Positions 8,498 through 18,391 of a DNA stretch of 56,913 nucleotides are shown here, one piece after another (positions within the stretch are counted from its first letter, which is position 1; every line of letters begins with the position of its first letter). Where the stretch lies: assembly GCF_007097265.1 (NCBI RefSeq), contig NZ_VJZP01000028.1:1-56913 (forward strand), read 5' to 3'. The notes under the pieces are model-generated. The model searched no databases, was not told the origin of the DNA, and saw nothing but the letters and a program-made list of their open reading frames with translations. The DNA is from Flavobacterium gawalongense. GTDB lineage: Bacteria; Bacteroidota; Bacteroidia; Flavobacteriales; Flavobacteriaceae. The position numbers were made by a program, and so were the translations under genes.

Positions 8498-8550
8498 GAA
8501 TTATATTTAAATCGGATTTAAAATATTTTGATTCAAATTACTTCTAAGTT

Positions 8551-10068
8551 TTACAGCAAAGAATGACACGTCATAACTGCCGGTTTTTCAATGCCCATCA
8601 ATTGTAAAATAGTTGGAGCAATATCACCCAAAACTCCATCATGAATAACCCTTAAGTCTTTATCCACTAAAATAATTGGAACTGGATTTGTTGTGTGTGC
8701 TGTATTAGGGCTTCCATCAGGATTTATCATAGTTTCGCAGTTTCCGTGATCTGCAATTACAATGGTAGTGTAATTATGAGCTAATGCGGCTGTAATTACT
8801 TTTTCAACACATTTATCAACAGCTTCACAAGCTTTTATCGCAGCACTCATAATTCCAGTATGACCTACCATGTCGCCATTGGCAAAATTTAGACATACAA
8901 AATCCACTTCTTCTTTTTCAAGTTCAGGAACTAAAGCATCAGTAAGTTCAAATGCGCTCATTTCTGGTTGCAAATCATAAGTGGCTACTTTTGGAGAATT
9001 TTTCAAGATGCGACTTTCACCGGCAAAAGGTAATTCTCTCCCACCGGAAAAGAAGAAAGTCACGTGAGGATATTTCTCCGTTTCTGCAATACGAATTTGT
9101 TTTTTATGTGCTTTTTCTAAAACTTCACCAAGGGTTTCGGTAATGTTATCTTTATTATAAACAACATTTACGTTTTTATACGTTTCATCATAATTGGTAA
9201 GCGTTACATAATACAAGTTCAATTTGTGCATGTTCTGCTCATGAAAATCCTGTTGCGAAAGCGCTTCAGTTAATTCTCTTCCTCTATCCGTTCTGAAATT
9301 GAAGAAAATAACTACATCATCTTCCTCAATAGTCGCAAGCGGTGTATCGTTATCATCAACCACAACCATTGGATGAATAAACTCATCAGTTACATTAACT
9401 TCATAACTTTCTACTATCGATGCAACTGGATTTTTAGTGTGGGTACCGGTTCCATTTACTAATAAATCGTAAGCTAGTTTTACTCTTTCCCAACGTTTAT
9501 CACGATCCATTGCATAATAACGTCCAATTACAGAAGCTATTTTCACGGTAGTATTTGCGATATAATCTTCTAAATCCTGAATGTAGTTTTTACCCGATTT
9601 TGGATCAACATCACGACCATCAGTGAAGGCGTGAATGAAAACTTTTTGTAATCCGTATTGCTGTGTTGCATCAATTAAACCACGTAAATGTGAAGTATGC
9701 GAGTGAACACCACCATCAGAAACCAAACCTAGGAAGTGTACTTTTTTATTGTTTTCTTTAGCATAAGTAAAAGCATCAACCAATACTTGTTCTTTTGCCA
9801 AAGTATTATGTGCTACGGCAAGATTTATTTTAGCTAAATCCTGATATACTATTCGTCCAGCGCCAAGGTTCATGTGACCTACTTCGCTGTTTCCCATTTG
9901 TCCTTCCGGCAAGCCTACATTTAGACCATCGGTTCTGAGTTGGGCACTTGGGTAATTTTTATAAAGGCTATTTATAAATGGTACATTGGCATTATCAATT
10001 GCAGATACCTTAGGGTCAGGAGATTTTCCCCAACCGTCCAAAATCATAAGAATTACTTTTTTGTTCAT
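8551..10068 (-). CDS. gpmI: 2,3-bisphosphoglycerate-independent phosphoglycerate mutase
   Basis: It interconverts 3- and 2-phosphoglycerate in glycolysis and gluconeogenesis. From the chosen Met (MNKKVILMILDGWG) the protein is 505 residues, normal for the family. Metal ligand Asp11 is in LDGWG and the phosphorylated Ser61 is in GQMGNSEVGHMNLGAGR. Later motifs include HAFTDGRDVDPKSG, GRYYAMDRDKRW, NFRTDRGRELT, NFANGDMVGHTG and IADHGNCE, which carry the remaining metal ligands. The frame is open to 10098, but the TATCTTTG element at 10085-10092 lies inside that extension and supports the start at 10068. It ends before a strong terminator and is probably monocistronic. Confidence 0.96.
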   Translation of the reverse strand: MNKKVILMILDGWGKSPDPKVSAIDNANVPFINSLYKNYPSAQLRTDGLNVGLPEGQMGNSEVGHMNLGAGRIVYQDLAKINLAVAHNTLAKEQVLVDAFTYAKENNKKVHFLGLVSDGGVHSHTSHLRGLIDATQQYGLQKVFIHAFTDGRDVDPKSGKNYIQDLEDYIANTTVKIASVIGRYYAMDRDKRWERVKLAYDLLVNGTGTHTKNPVASIVESYEVNVTDEFIHPMVVVDDNDTPLATIEEDDVVIFFNFRTDRGRELTEALSQQDFHEQNMHKLNLYYVTLTNYDETYKNVNVVYNKDNITETLGEVLEKAHKKQIRIAETEKYPHVTFFFSGGRELPFAGESRILKNSPKVATYDLQPEMSAFELTDALVPELEKEEVDFVCLNFANGDMVGHTGIMSAAIKACEAVDKCVEKVITAALAHNYTTIVIADHGNCETMINPDGSPNTAHTTNPVPIILVDKDLRVIHDGVLGDIAPTILQLMGIEKPAVMTCHSLL

Positions 10069-10084
10069 TGGAATATATTTTGAA

Positions 10085-10092
10085 CAAAGATA
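10085..10092 (-). promoter_or_regulatory. -7 element that decides the gpmI start
   Basis: TATCTTTG on the minus strand matches TAnnTTTG. It lies 17 nt upstream of the Met at 10068 and downstream of the longer candidate start at 10098, so transcription from it only allows the shorter start. Confidence 0.5.
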
Positions 10093-10209
10093 AAGCATTT
10101 CTAAAAATGTTCGAAGAAATCCAAATCACTATTATTCATTCGTAACATAACAATAACAAATAATGATAATTTTGTTGCAGAAACCGTAGTTTTTTAAAAT
10201 TAATGCAAC

Positions 10210-12627
10210 TTAGAATTTATTTTTTACGGCGTTATAGTCTATAAAATAACGAATACTTATAGAAAAAACATGTTTTAGTTGATCGTTGGTTAGTAAAGTA
10301 GTAACTTTTTTTCCAAAGTCTTTATCGATTTCTCTTTGAAAATTGGCGGCGTTGTTTCTATATAAAATAGAAATTTCACTTCCTGGGGCAAACCACCAAG
10401 AATAAGATATATCACCATTCCAGGAGAAAAAACTTGAGTTTCTATTTTCAGTATAATTCATATAATCCGTTAGTCTTCCGTTTTGTTCTAATGATAAAAA
10501 ATTCTTGTTTTCGGCAAAAGACCAATAATGGCGCAAGGAAAGATTAAAAGTCATTTTACTGTTGATAGAGTATTTTCCGGAAAGAGAGTTGGAGTACGTA
10601 AGAACATTTCTATTTGCAAAAATGATAGCGTTTGGCGTTATAGCATTTAAATCATCTTCTACACTGTCTATATATCCTTTGTTGTTGTTTTGTCTAAAAA
10701 AGCTAAAGCTATAATTCAATGAAAATTTATCATTGAAACGGTATCTTGGGCCTATATCGAAACCATATGAATTTCTTCCAGGTTCACTCAAAACAGCAAA
10801 TGATGGATTGATGTCAATCGCAAATTTATTATTGTAATTAGAAGAAAACATAAACCAACCTCCCATTCGTTTTGGAAAAATTAAATACCTGTTTTCTGTC
10901 CTAGGTTCATAATAATCATGGGATTCGATTGGATTGGCATTTATTCCTAATCCAAAATAATGGTTTTGTTTATTGTTTGAATTAATATTAAAATTGATAT
11001 TATTGCCTTGAATTTTTCCTGTTTCTTTTTGAAACTGGGTGTACATATTGATATTAGTATTGAACGAATTGAAATATTTGGTCGGATTTAATATTCTATA
11101 ATTTGCATTTCCATAAATTGCATAATAGTTGGTTTCAAAATTAATTCCTAAATCATTGTTGTCGAAATCTTTTGATAGTATTTCTGTTCCTATACTATAT
11201 CTGTATTTTCCAGAAGTTTCACCGAAGTTTAACGATGTCGCAGTTCCTTTTTTGTCTTCAATATCGTTTATGTAACTGTATTTGAAATTTCCAGAAAGAT
11301 TATAGGTGTTTTTCTTCGTATTTAAGTCCCAAACTAATGCTGAAACATTTCCATCACGAAAACTCCCGTTTCGGGTAACATTCGTATTGATAAATGAAAT
11401 AGAAGAATTTTTGCGAAAGCGTTGATCCAAAACCAAAACATTATAATTTGCCAATGGTTCCACTAATTCTCTTCTTATTTCTTTAGTGTCATTGTTCTGT
11501 ATTGATGCATACGTTTTTTCAGTAACAGCATTTAGTATTCCTATTCCCAAACCATCTTTTGTTCTACCGGATACTTTTAAAGCATTGATAAGATTAACAC
11601 TTGAAGGATTGTCAATAATTTCTTCATTACTTGCAGTTGTCGGGTAATTTGAAGGCCTACCGCCAATTCTTCTTGAATAGAGTAAATTCCCTTTGCTGAA
11701 TAAATCGGTCCCTTCGGTGAAAAAAGATCTATTTTCATTAAATTGTTGCTCAAAAGGACCTAAATTTAAAATCTGATCATCGTATTTTGTTTGTCCAAAA
11801 TCTGGAATAAGAATAGCGTCAAGTGTAAAAGCATCGTTTATGCCATATTTTATATCCAGACCACCTTTGATTGTTCCGTACGTTTTTTGCTGTGAATTTG
11901 CATTTACATAAAAAGAAGAATAGGGTAAAAGAAAAAGTCGTGTAGGAGTTTTTATATTTTCAATTCCTTCCAAAACTCCAGTTTGTTGTGTGAAAGTTCC
12001 AATTTTTGAATCAATAAAGTTCCAGCTGTATTTATGTTTATCACGCTTTATTTCTCTAAAGAAATTAAGGCCCCAAGTCTGTTTTTTTTCGCCGGAAAAT
12101 CTCAAAGCCGCATATGGAATTCGCATTTCTACAACCCAACCAAAATTGGTAATAGTAGCTTTGCTTTTCCAAACAGCGTCCCATGAATAATCTTCTCCAT
12201 TGGTGTCTGTTCCTATGCAGTCAGCTTGTCCATCTGATGCAGAAACAATAAAACGAAAATCTTGTTGTCCATCATTAAAACCATTTACAAAAACTCCAAA
12301 AATGTCTGAAGCACCAAAATTATCTCTTTGGACTATTTCTCTCAGGATTTTCTTAGGCTCATCATCATACATTGCTGCAGCAATATAGATGGCATCATTG
12401 TCATATAAAACTTTTACTTCGGTTTTTTTATTTTCTGGAATAAGTTTACCGTTGTCTGGCTGAAACATGATGAAATCCTTCGCTGCTGGAACAGATTTCC
12501 ATATGTTTTCATCCAGTTTTCCATCTATGATTATATTGTCTGAAATGAATTTAGTTTGTAATACTTTTTTTTGGCTGTAGCCAAAGAATGAAAACAAGAG
12601 GACACTTATGAAAAGTATTTTTCTCAT
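10210..12627 (-). CDS. DUF5916 protein with CBM9-like N-terminal domain (copy 1)
   Basis: The 805-residue exported protein starts with a signal peptide, MRKILFISVLLFSFFGYSQ. Residues of about 20-215 form a carbohydrate-binding family 9-like beta sandwich (IDGKLDENIWKSVPAAKDF, KVLYDNDAIYIAAAMYDDEP, WVVEMRIPYAALRFS). The rest is DUF5916, rich in alternating aromatic/polar strands and ending ISIRYFIDYNAVKNKF. The terminal Phe fits an outer-membrane beta-barrel signal. Ligand and role are unknown; the family is common in Bacteroidota. A paralogue lies directly upstream on the same strand. No SusC/SusD pair or glycosidase is nearby, so sugar binding should not be assumed. Confidence 0.88.
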   Translation of the reverse strand: MRKILFISVLLFSFFGYSQKKVLQTKFISDNIIIDGKLDENIWKSVPAAKDFIMFQPDNGKLIPENKKTEVKVLYDNDAIYIAAAMYDDEPKKILREIVQRDNFGASDIFGVFVNGFNDGQQDFRFIVSASDGQADCIGTDTNGEDYSWDAVWKSKATITNFGWVVEMRIPYAALRFSGEKKQTWGLNFFREIKRDKHKYSWNFIDSKIGTFTQQTGVLEGIENIKTPTRLFLLPYSSFYVNANSQQKTYGTIKGGLDIKYGINDAFTLDAILIPDFGQTKYDDQILNLGPFEQQFNENRSFFTEGTDLFSKGNLLYSRRIGGRPSNYPTTASNEEIIDNPSSVNLINALKVSGRTKDGLGIGILNAVTEKTYASIQNNDTKEIRRELVEPLANYNVLVLDQRFRKNSSISFINTNVTRNGSFRDGNVSALVWDLNTKKNTYNLSGNFKYSYINDIEDKKGTATSLNFGETSGKYRYSIGTEILSKDFDNNDLGINFETNYYAIYGNANYRILNPTKYFNSFNTNINMYTQFQKETGKIQGNNINFNINSNNKQNHYFGLGINANPIESHDYYEPRTENRYLIFPKRMGGWFMFSSNYNNKFAIDINPSFAVLSEPGRNSYGFDIGPRYRFNDKFSLNYSFSFFRQNNNKGYIDSVEDDLNAITPNAIIFANRNVLTYSNSLSGKYSINSKMTFNLSLRHYWSFAENKNFLSLEQNGRLTDYMNYTENRNSSFFSWNGDISYSWWFAPGSEISILYRNNAANFQREIDKDFGKKVTTLLTNDQLKHVFSISIRYFIDYNAVKNKF

Positions 12628-12821
12628 AATTTTTTTGATTGATGGGATGATTGATGAAAAGGAAGTTCCAAAAAATATAATTTTAATAATAGACTATGCT
12701 TTTAACAAATTGTTACAGTTTTTAGAAGAAAAATAATAATTACATTATTAAGCCTAATTCATAGATTTGAAAAACGATTGTTTTTGAATTTTATTTTAAC
12801 AGAGTGGTAGTTATAATAGCT

Positions 12822-15215
12822 TTAGAATTTATTTTTTACCACATTATAATCAATAAAGTAGCGAAGACTAATTGAAAAAATATTAGTCAGGTTACTGTCA
12901 AAAACATTTTTAAAGTTTGTGGATAAATTTTTCTCTACATCTCTTGTACTTTCTTGTGCATAATTGCGATATAAAATAGATATTTCACTACCAGGAGCAA
13001 ACCACCAGGAATAGGATAAATCAAAATTCCAAGAGTTAAAATTTCTGTTTTTATTCATGGAATAATTGTTGTTTTGAACTAGATGACCATTATCCTGTAA
13101 AGTAAAAAAATCATGATTTTCAGAATAGGACCAGTAATAACGCGCCGTTAAATTGATGGTCATCTTATTGTTTAGTGCATATTTACCTGTAATATCATTT
13201 TGTAGTATTTCCCTATTGCGTTCTGCAAAAATAATTCCCATATTGTCAAATGCCACCCAACCTCTGTCATTTTTTTTACGGGTATAATCTAATACGTAAA
13301 ATAGCGAAAATTTATCATTAAACCTGTATTTTGGGCCTAAAGCGAGACCGTAAGTAATTCTATCATCTTGGTCATATATTGTGAAACTTGGGGTGAAGTC
13401 AAAAGTAAAAGCATTATTGCTATTGAATTCAGTTCCAAAATAAGATGTTATTTTTCTGGGGATTTGTAGATATCTGCCGTTTTTACGTGGCTCATAAAAA
13501 TCGAACGTTTCTAATGGATTTATTATCAAAGCTAATTCAAAATAATCATTGTTTCGTGATGTAGCCTTTATGACAGATTTATACCAACCTTCTTGTAATT
13601 TTCCAGTAGTATTTTGTATTTCTAAATTGACTTCCTGCTCTATCTTGAAGGTGTTGAAAACTTTTGTTGGGTTTAAAATTCTATAACTGGCATTCGCATA
13701 GGCATTGTGATAATTGGTGTAAAAAATGATTCCTAAATCATTTATGTCATAATCCTTAGATAGGTATTTTCCAGAAAGTATATAGCGGTATTTTCCACTT
13801 GTTTTCTCAAAGTTTAATGAAGTTTTAAAACCATCATAATCTTCAATTGCATTGATAGAACTGTATTTAAAATCCCCGTATAAATTATACGTGTTTTCTT
13901 TTGTACTTAAATCAAATAATAATGCGGAAACATTGGCATCTCTAAAGCCGCCATTACGAGTGGTATTTGTATTTACAAAAGAAACCGATGAATTCTGATT
14001 AAAACGCTGATCAAAAACCAAAACATTATAATTAGTCAATGGTTCGATGACTTCTTTTCGTGTTTCATTCGTGTCATTATCCCGAATAGTAGCGTAGGTT
14101 TTTTCAGTAACAGCATTCAAAAAACCAATTCCTAAACCTTTCTCTGTTCTTCCGGAAACTTTCACAGCATTCAGCAAATCAACAGTACTTGGATAATTTA
14201 TGATTTCTTCGTTAGCTGCAATTATAGGTTCTGTGCTAGGTGCTCCACCAATTCTTCTGGAATAAAATAGTCCTCCTTTATTGAATAAATCGGTCCCTTC
14301 TGTAAAAAAAGGTCGGTTCTCATCTAGCTTTTGCTCGAAAGGTTCAAGGTTTAAAATAGCATTGTCAAATTTTGTCTGTCCGAAATCGGGTACCAAAATA
14401 GCATCGAGTGTAAAAGAATCATTTATGCCGTATTTAATGTCCAGTCCTGCTTTGAAAGTGGTTCCTGAGCCAATATCATTTTCTTGGTAATAGGCAGATG
14501 AGTAAGGGATTAAGAAAAGCCTGGTAGGCGTTTTTATGTTTTTAATTCCTTCGAGAATTCCCGCTTGCGGAATTACTGCACCAATTTTTGTATCTACACG
14601 ATTCCAAGTGTATTTTTGAACATCTCGTTTTATCTCACGCATAAAATTTAAACCCCAGGTTTGTTTATCAGCATTTGAAAATCGTAAAGCTGCATAGGGA
14701 ATTTTAATTTCGACTACCCAACCAAAGTCAGTTAGTGTCACTTCACTATCCCAAATGGCATCCCATGTAAAATCTTCACTGTCTTCAGTTGCTAAACAAT
14801 CCATTTGGACTCCTGCTGAACTCACAAAAAATCGGAAGTCTTGTTGCCCATCGTTGAAGCCGTTGATGTAAACTGAAAAGTTATCGGAAACCCCAAAAAC
14901 ATCACGGTTTGTTATTTCTTTTTTAATTTTATCGGGTTCATTATCATATAACAAAGCAGCTATATAGATGGCGTTATTGTCATATAGTACTTTAACTTCG
15001 GTTTTCTTATTGGTGTTTATCGGCTTTCCATTGTCAGGTTGAAACATGACAAAATCGGTAGCTACTGATTCTGTTTTCCAAATTTCCTCGTTAATTTTGC
15101 CATCGATAGTGATATTTTCTGTAGTAGATTTTGCTAAAAGAACCTTTTTTTGACTATAGGTATTGAAACTATAGAATATTAAAAAAATTAGTGCTGCAGA
15201 CTGAAATTTGGACAT
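12822..15215 (-). CDS. DUF5916 protein with CBM9-like N-terminal domain (copy 2)
   Basis: This 797-residue paralogue shares the layout of copy 1: signal peptide ending NTYSQ, CBM9-like domain (IDGKINEEIWKTESVATDF, KVLYDNNAIYIAALLYDNEP, WVVEIKIPYAALRFS), then a long beta-rich DUF5916 region ending FSISLRYFIDYNVVKNKF. Shared blocks such as NGFNDGQQDFRFF, FTLDAILVPDFGQTKFD, FFTEGTDLF and YSRRIGG show a tandem duplication that has diverged mostly in the barrel half. The gap to copy 1 is about 194 nt, with no obvious terminator, so co-transcription is possible. A -7-like TATTTTTG lies at 15236-15243. Function unknown; probably in the outer membrane. Confidence 0.88.
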   Translation of the reverse strand: MSKFQSAALIFLIFYSFNTYSQKKVLLAKSTTENITIDGKINEEIWKTESVATDFVMFQPDNGKPINTNKKTEVKVLYDNNAIYIAALLYDNEPDKIKKEITNRDVFGVSDNFSVYINGFNDGQQDFRFFVSSAGVQMDCLATEDSEDFTWDAIWDSEVTLTDFGWVVEIKIPYAALRFSNADKQTWGLNFMREIKRDVQKYTWNRVDTKIGAVIPQAGILEGIKNIKTPTRLFLIPYSSAYYQENDIGSGTTFKAGLDIKYGINDSFTLDAILVPDFGQTKFDNAILNLEPFEQKLDENRPFFTEGTDLFNKGGLFYSRRIGGAPSTEPIIAANEEIINYPSTVDLLNAVKVSGRTEKGLGIGFLNAVTEKTYATIRDNDTNETRKEVIEPLTNYNVLVFDQRFNQNSSVSFVNTNTTRNGGFRDANVSALLFDLSTKENTYNLYGDFKYSSINAIEDYDGFKTSLNFEKTSGKYRYILSGKYLSKDYDINDLGIIFYTNYHNAYANASYRILNPTKVFNTFKIEQEVNLEIQNTTGKLQEGWYKSVIKATSRNNDYFELALIINPLETFDFYEPRKNGRYLQIPRKITSYFGTEFNSNNAFTFDFTPSFTIYDQDDRITYGLALGPKYRFNDKFSLFYVLDYTRKKNDRGWVAFDNMGIIFAERNREILQNDITGKYALNNKMTINLTARYYWSYSENHDFFTLQDNGHLVQNNNYSMNKNRNFNSWNFDLSYSWWFAPGSEISILYRNYAQESTRDVEKNLSTNFKNVFDSNLTNIFSISLRYFIDYNVVKNKF

Positions 15216-15235
15216 AAATTAGGATTGTATCAAAA

Positions 15236-15243
15236 CAAAAATA
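15236..15243 (-). promoter_or_regulatory. Putative -7 element for the upstream DUF5916 gene
   Basis: TATTTTTG on the minus strand, about 20 nt before the start at 15215, matches TAnnTTTG. Confidence 0.4.
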
Positions 15244-15360
15244 ACAAAATTAACATAGAAAGTGATTTTTTTATGATTTTTTACTCAATATTTCCCTTCA
15301 TTGTTCGTTATAGTTGGACTAAAGTTTTGTTAAATTTTTTTTAATTGTTATTTTTTGCTG

Positions 15361-15368
15361 TACGTTTG
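15361..15368 (+). promoter_or_regulatory. Putative -7 element for the L,D-transpeptidase at 15404
   Basis: TACGTTTG matches TAnnTTTG and lies 35 nt before the ATG. No TTG is at ideal -33 spacing. Confidence 0.4.
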
Positions 15369-15403
15369 CAACCCTAAATTAATTTATAACTTAAAGATAA
15401 TCA

Positions 15404-16126
15404 ATGATTTATAAGATATTTCCTGCAATTTTGTTTGTACTTGTTTCCTTCTCTCTGAGTAAAACAAGCTTTTCTGAGCCAAAGAATGCTAAACCAGTGG
15501 TTTATGCCAAAACGGTAGAATCTGGTGTTGAGACTAAAATTGAAATGGTATATAATAATTTACATTCCAACAAATTCACTTTGCCTAAATTAGAAAGCTT
15601 CGCTGTCGCTTTGAAAGGGTATTACTTGTTGAAAGAAAAAGGATTGATAAAGAAAGACATCTTAACCTTAGTTGATTTTAGTTTGTCTTCCAATACTAAA
15701 AGACTTTGGGTGATTGATTTGATTACTGGTGACGTATTGTTTCATTCTCTTGTTGCTCATGGAAGAAATACTGGAGAAGAATTTGCTTCTAATTTTTCAA
15801 ACTCAGCTGAATCGTATAAAAGCAGTTTAGGATTTTATGCTACAGGTGAAATTTACAATGGAAAACATGGAATGTCCCTTAAATTAGATGGTTTAGAAAA
15901 AGGAGTTAACGACAATGCGAGAGCAAGAGGTGTAGTTATGCATGCAGCCGAATATGTTTCTAATTCGTTTATTAAAAATAACCACAGATTAGGAAGAAGT
16001 CAAGGCTGTCCTGCTGTACCGGTAGAGTTATCTAAAGAAATTATCAGTGCAATAAAAAACAAATCGTGTTTCTTTATTTATCATCCTTCAAGAGTTTCTA
16101 AATTAGCAGCTGCATCAATTTCGTAA
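15404..16126 (+). CDS. Murein L,D-transpeptidase catalytic domain protein (YkuD_2 type)
   Basis: The 240-residue exported protein has an N-terminal signal peptide (FPAILFVLVSFSLS) and a YkuD_2-type catalytic domain. The active-site pattern is visible: His180 in GVVMHAAEYVS and Cys202 in RLGRSQGCPAVP, with the supporting FYATGEIYNGKHGMSLKLDG and LFHSLVAHGRNTGEE earlier. Such enzymes are thought to act on peptidoglycan peptides, making 3-3 cross-links or anchoring proteins, in the periplasm. Its 3' end overlaps the 3' end of the opposite-strand L,D-transpeptidase by 12 nt, so the two genes converge without a terminator between them. Confidence 0.9.
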   Translation: MIYKIFPAILFVLVSFSLSKTSFSEPKNAKPVVYAKTVESGVETKIEMVYNNLHSNKFTLPKLESFAVALKGYYLLKEKGLIKKDILTLVDFSLSSNTKRLWVIDLITGDVLFHSLVAHGRNTGEEFASNFSNSAESYKSSLGFYATGEIYNGKHGMSLKLDGLEKGVNDNARARGVVMHAAEYVSNSFIKNNHRLGRSQGCPAVPVELSKEIISAIKNKSCFFIYHPSRVSKLAAASIS

Positions 16127-17704
16127 TTTATTGTATAAATTGGCGTCAAGGGCATAAATATCATCTCTAAAAATCAATTTGTTGTTTTCGCTCCAAGCAG
16201 TCCAATATAATAAATGGAACGAAACCTCTTTTTTGATTTTGATAAATTTTGTTTTTTCGCTTTGTAATATTTTTGTAATTTTCTCTAGATTCCAATTGGC
16301 AGCGTCGTCCAGTAAATACTCTGTTAGTTCTAATGGATTATCAACCCTGACGCAACCGGAACTCAACGAACGATCTATTTTGTCAAAATAATCCCTGTGA
16401 TTTGTATCGTGTAAATAAACAGAGAAGCGATTTGGAAAAATAATTTTTACCATACCTAACGAATTGAAAGTTCCCGGACTTTGAACATATCGATACGTTT
16501 CGGCTTGGGATAATTGCCACTCATAAGGACTTACTATTCTGCCATTGCTATCATATACCTTAATGTTTGAATTTGTTAAATAGCTTCGGCTTTTTAAAAT
16601 AGCCGGAATTACATCTTCTCTCAAAATAGTTGGAGGAACAGTCCATGTTGGATTAAAAACCACCTGGGTTAATTTTGAACTTAGGATTGGTGTTTTTCTT
16701 TTGGCTCTTCCTACTATTACTCTATGAGTTCTCAAAGTGTCCTGGTCTTTAATTAAGGTCAATCTGTAATCAGGAATATTAATGATTATATATTCTTTTC
16801 CCATTTCTTTTGGATACCATTTCCAGCGCTCTAAATTGACAATAATTTGATGGATACGTTGTTGTTTTGAAAAATTGAGGGAGGCAATCGTTCCTTCATC
16901 AATAATCGCGTTCGGACCTAAACCGTGACGGACTTGAAATTTTTTTATGGCAATTACTGTTTCTTCGTCGTAAACGGGAGTCAAACTATCTTTTGGTTGT
17001 AATTCTTTCCAATAAATCAATCTTTTTTTGATGTCAACTATAGAAGGATTAGTGTCATTTGGAGTAATTTTTTCAGTAATTTTTATCGGTTTGAAATTAT
17101 CTTTTGGTAGAGTGTTAATTAATTTTAGTGCTTTTTTCAATCTTTTGTAAACAATATGATTGGGTTTTAATTGTTCTATTTTATCTGCTAAGGAATCGCT
17201 GTCTAATAAATGTGTCATTGTCTCATTTATATCAATGTAATTTTCTCTCAAGTCCCAATTTTTATACAATTTTCTCGGGTTCAGTGTTCCGTTAGTCAAA
17301 TGTGAAATGTATTTTTGAAAACTGGCGGTCAGTAAAACATCATATTTTGCTAAATCAGAATCGTTTAGTGTTGCTGATTTTTTTTCAAAATTACTTAATG
17401 CTTTTACTTTGTAATCTTCTGGATTTAATCCCTCCTCATCAGATTTAAGGAGTTCTGCTAAAATGATTTTTCTATTTTCTTCAGATTGCCAAATCGTTCT
17501 GTATTTAGTAGATTTGTAAAAATCGGTGAGTGCTTTATTGTTAAAAGAAATTAGTAAAGTAGAGCCAATTTTAATTGATTTGCATTCAGGTTGAATACGA
17601 GGTTTAGGAGCCTCATTTTTTAAGACTACCTCGCTTTTTAGTTCTTCCCTTTTACAACTGGTTACGATGCACAGTAATAGTATTAGGAATAATTTATTCA
17701 TCAC
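16115..17704 (-). CDS. YcbB/LdtD-like L,D-transpeptidase lipoprotein
   Basis: At 529 residues this is the large L,D-transpeptidase type. The start MMNKLFLILLLCIVTSC carries a lipobox with Cys17, so it is probably an envelope lipoprotein. A scaffold region (about 40-200) with KYRTIWQSEENRK and ASFQKYISHLTNGTLNPRKLY precedes a peptidoglycan-binding motif (VIAIKKFQVRHGLGPNAIID, 250-269) and the YkuD domain with His432 in YLHDTNH and Cys451 in SLSSGCVRVDNP. It probably makes meso-DAP 3-3 cross-links. Its start overlaps the end of the upstream GNAT gene by 11 nt, indicating translational coupling. Its 3' end overlaps a second, unrelated-size L,D-transpeptidase. Confidence 0.92.
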   Translation of the reverse strand: MMNKLFLILLLCIVTSCKREELKSEVVLKNEAPKPRIQPECKSIKIGSTLLISFNNKALTDFYKSTKYRTIWQSEENRKIILAELLKSDEEGLNPEDYKVKALSNFEKKSATLNDSDLAKYDVLLTASFQKYISHLTNGTLNPRKLYKNWDLRENYIDINETMTHLLDSDSLADKIEQLKPNHIVYKRLKKALKLINTLPKDNFKPIKITEKITPNDTNPSIVDIKKRLIYWKELQPKDSLTPVYDEETVIAIKKFQVRHGLGPNAIIDEGTIASLNFSKQQRIHQIIVNLERWKWYPKEMGKEYIIINIPDYRLTLIKDQDTLRTHRVIVGRAKRKTPILSSKLTQVVFNPTWTVPPTILREDVIPAILKSRSYLTNSNIKVYDSNGRIVSPYEWQLSQAETYRYVQSPGTFNSLGMVKIIFPNRFSVYLHDTNHRDYFDKIDRSLSSGCVRVDNPLELTEYLLDDAANWNLEKITKILQSEKTKFIKIKKEVSFHLLYWTAWSENNKLIFRDDIYALDANLYNKLRN

Positions 17705-18140
17705 TCATTTTTTTAAACATGACAACGTGTTCACCGACTCCTAGTATTTCAAAAGGCAATCCTTTAACTTGGTATCCCATTTTTTCATAGAAACCAATTG
17801 CCTCTTTTCTGGCATTAAACCAAATTAAATTTGCCTTTTGGTCCATGCAATGTTTCTCTGAATTGAGAATGAGCTTTTCGCCAAAACCCTTTTTTTGATA
17901 CTGTTTTAAAACCGCCATGCCCCGAATTTGATACTGTTTTTCTGCAGCAAATAAATTATTTTTTGCTTCGAATATTGAAATAACACCAATGATATTGTTC
18001 TTGTCAAACAAACCAAAATGGGAGGTGGTTTCTAAATTATCGCCATCAAAATGACAACTGTCTATCGATTTGTCGGCTCGAAGGACAGGATGTCTTACCG
18101 GAAATGTCTCCAGTGCAGCTATTTTTTTGATGTTTTGCAT
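17694..18140 (-). CDS. GNAT family N-acetyltransferase
   Basis: The 148-residue protein is a single acetyl-CoA-dependent GNAT domain. Visible are the beta4/alpha3 region RGMAVLKQYQKKGFGEKLI (about 73-91), which holds the pyrophosphate-binding loop, and the late NARKEAIGFYEKMGYQVKG strand-helix block. The substrate is not evident; the close YitI/ElaA-like small acetyltransferases act on many amines. It overlaps the YcbB-like L,D-transpeptidase by 11 nt and is likely the first gene of that operon. That does not show a wall-related role. Confidence 0.85.
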   Translation of the reverse strand: MQNIKKIAALETFPVRHPVLRADKSIDSCHFDGDNLETTSHFGLFDKNNIIGVISIFEAKNNLFAAEKQYQIRGMAVLKQYQKKGFGEKLILNSEKHCMDQKANLIWFNARKEAIGFYEKMGYQVKGLPFEILGVGEHVVMFKKMSDE

Positions 18141-18268
18141 TATTTTTTTGAAATGTTTTTTCAGCTTAATAAAGGTATAATATTTTCATATTAAATTCTT
18201 TATGATTTGTACGCGCTTTAATAAAAAGGGCTGTGGGGGTAAGTTTGCAATTTTTTAAGAAAAAAAAC

Positions 18269-18300
18269 TTGCATTGAAGCAAACTTATTAATTATATTTG
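18269..18300 (+). promoter_or_regulatory. Bacteroidota promoter for tRNA-Gly
   Basis: TTG at 18269-18271 and TATATTTG at 18293-18300 are separated by 21 nt, fitting the -33/-7 consensus TTG-N19-21-TAnnTTTG. The tRNA begins 14 nt downstream. Confidence 0.75.
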
Positions 18301-18313
18301 CACCGTTGTTAAT

Positions 18314-18386
<73 letters not shown>

Positions 18387-18391
18387 CTAAG

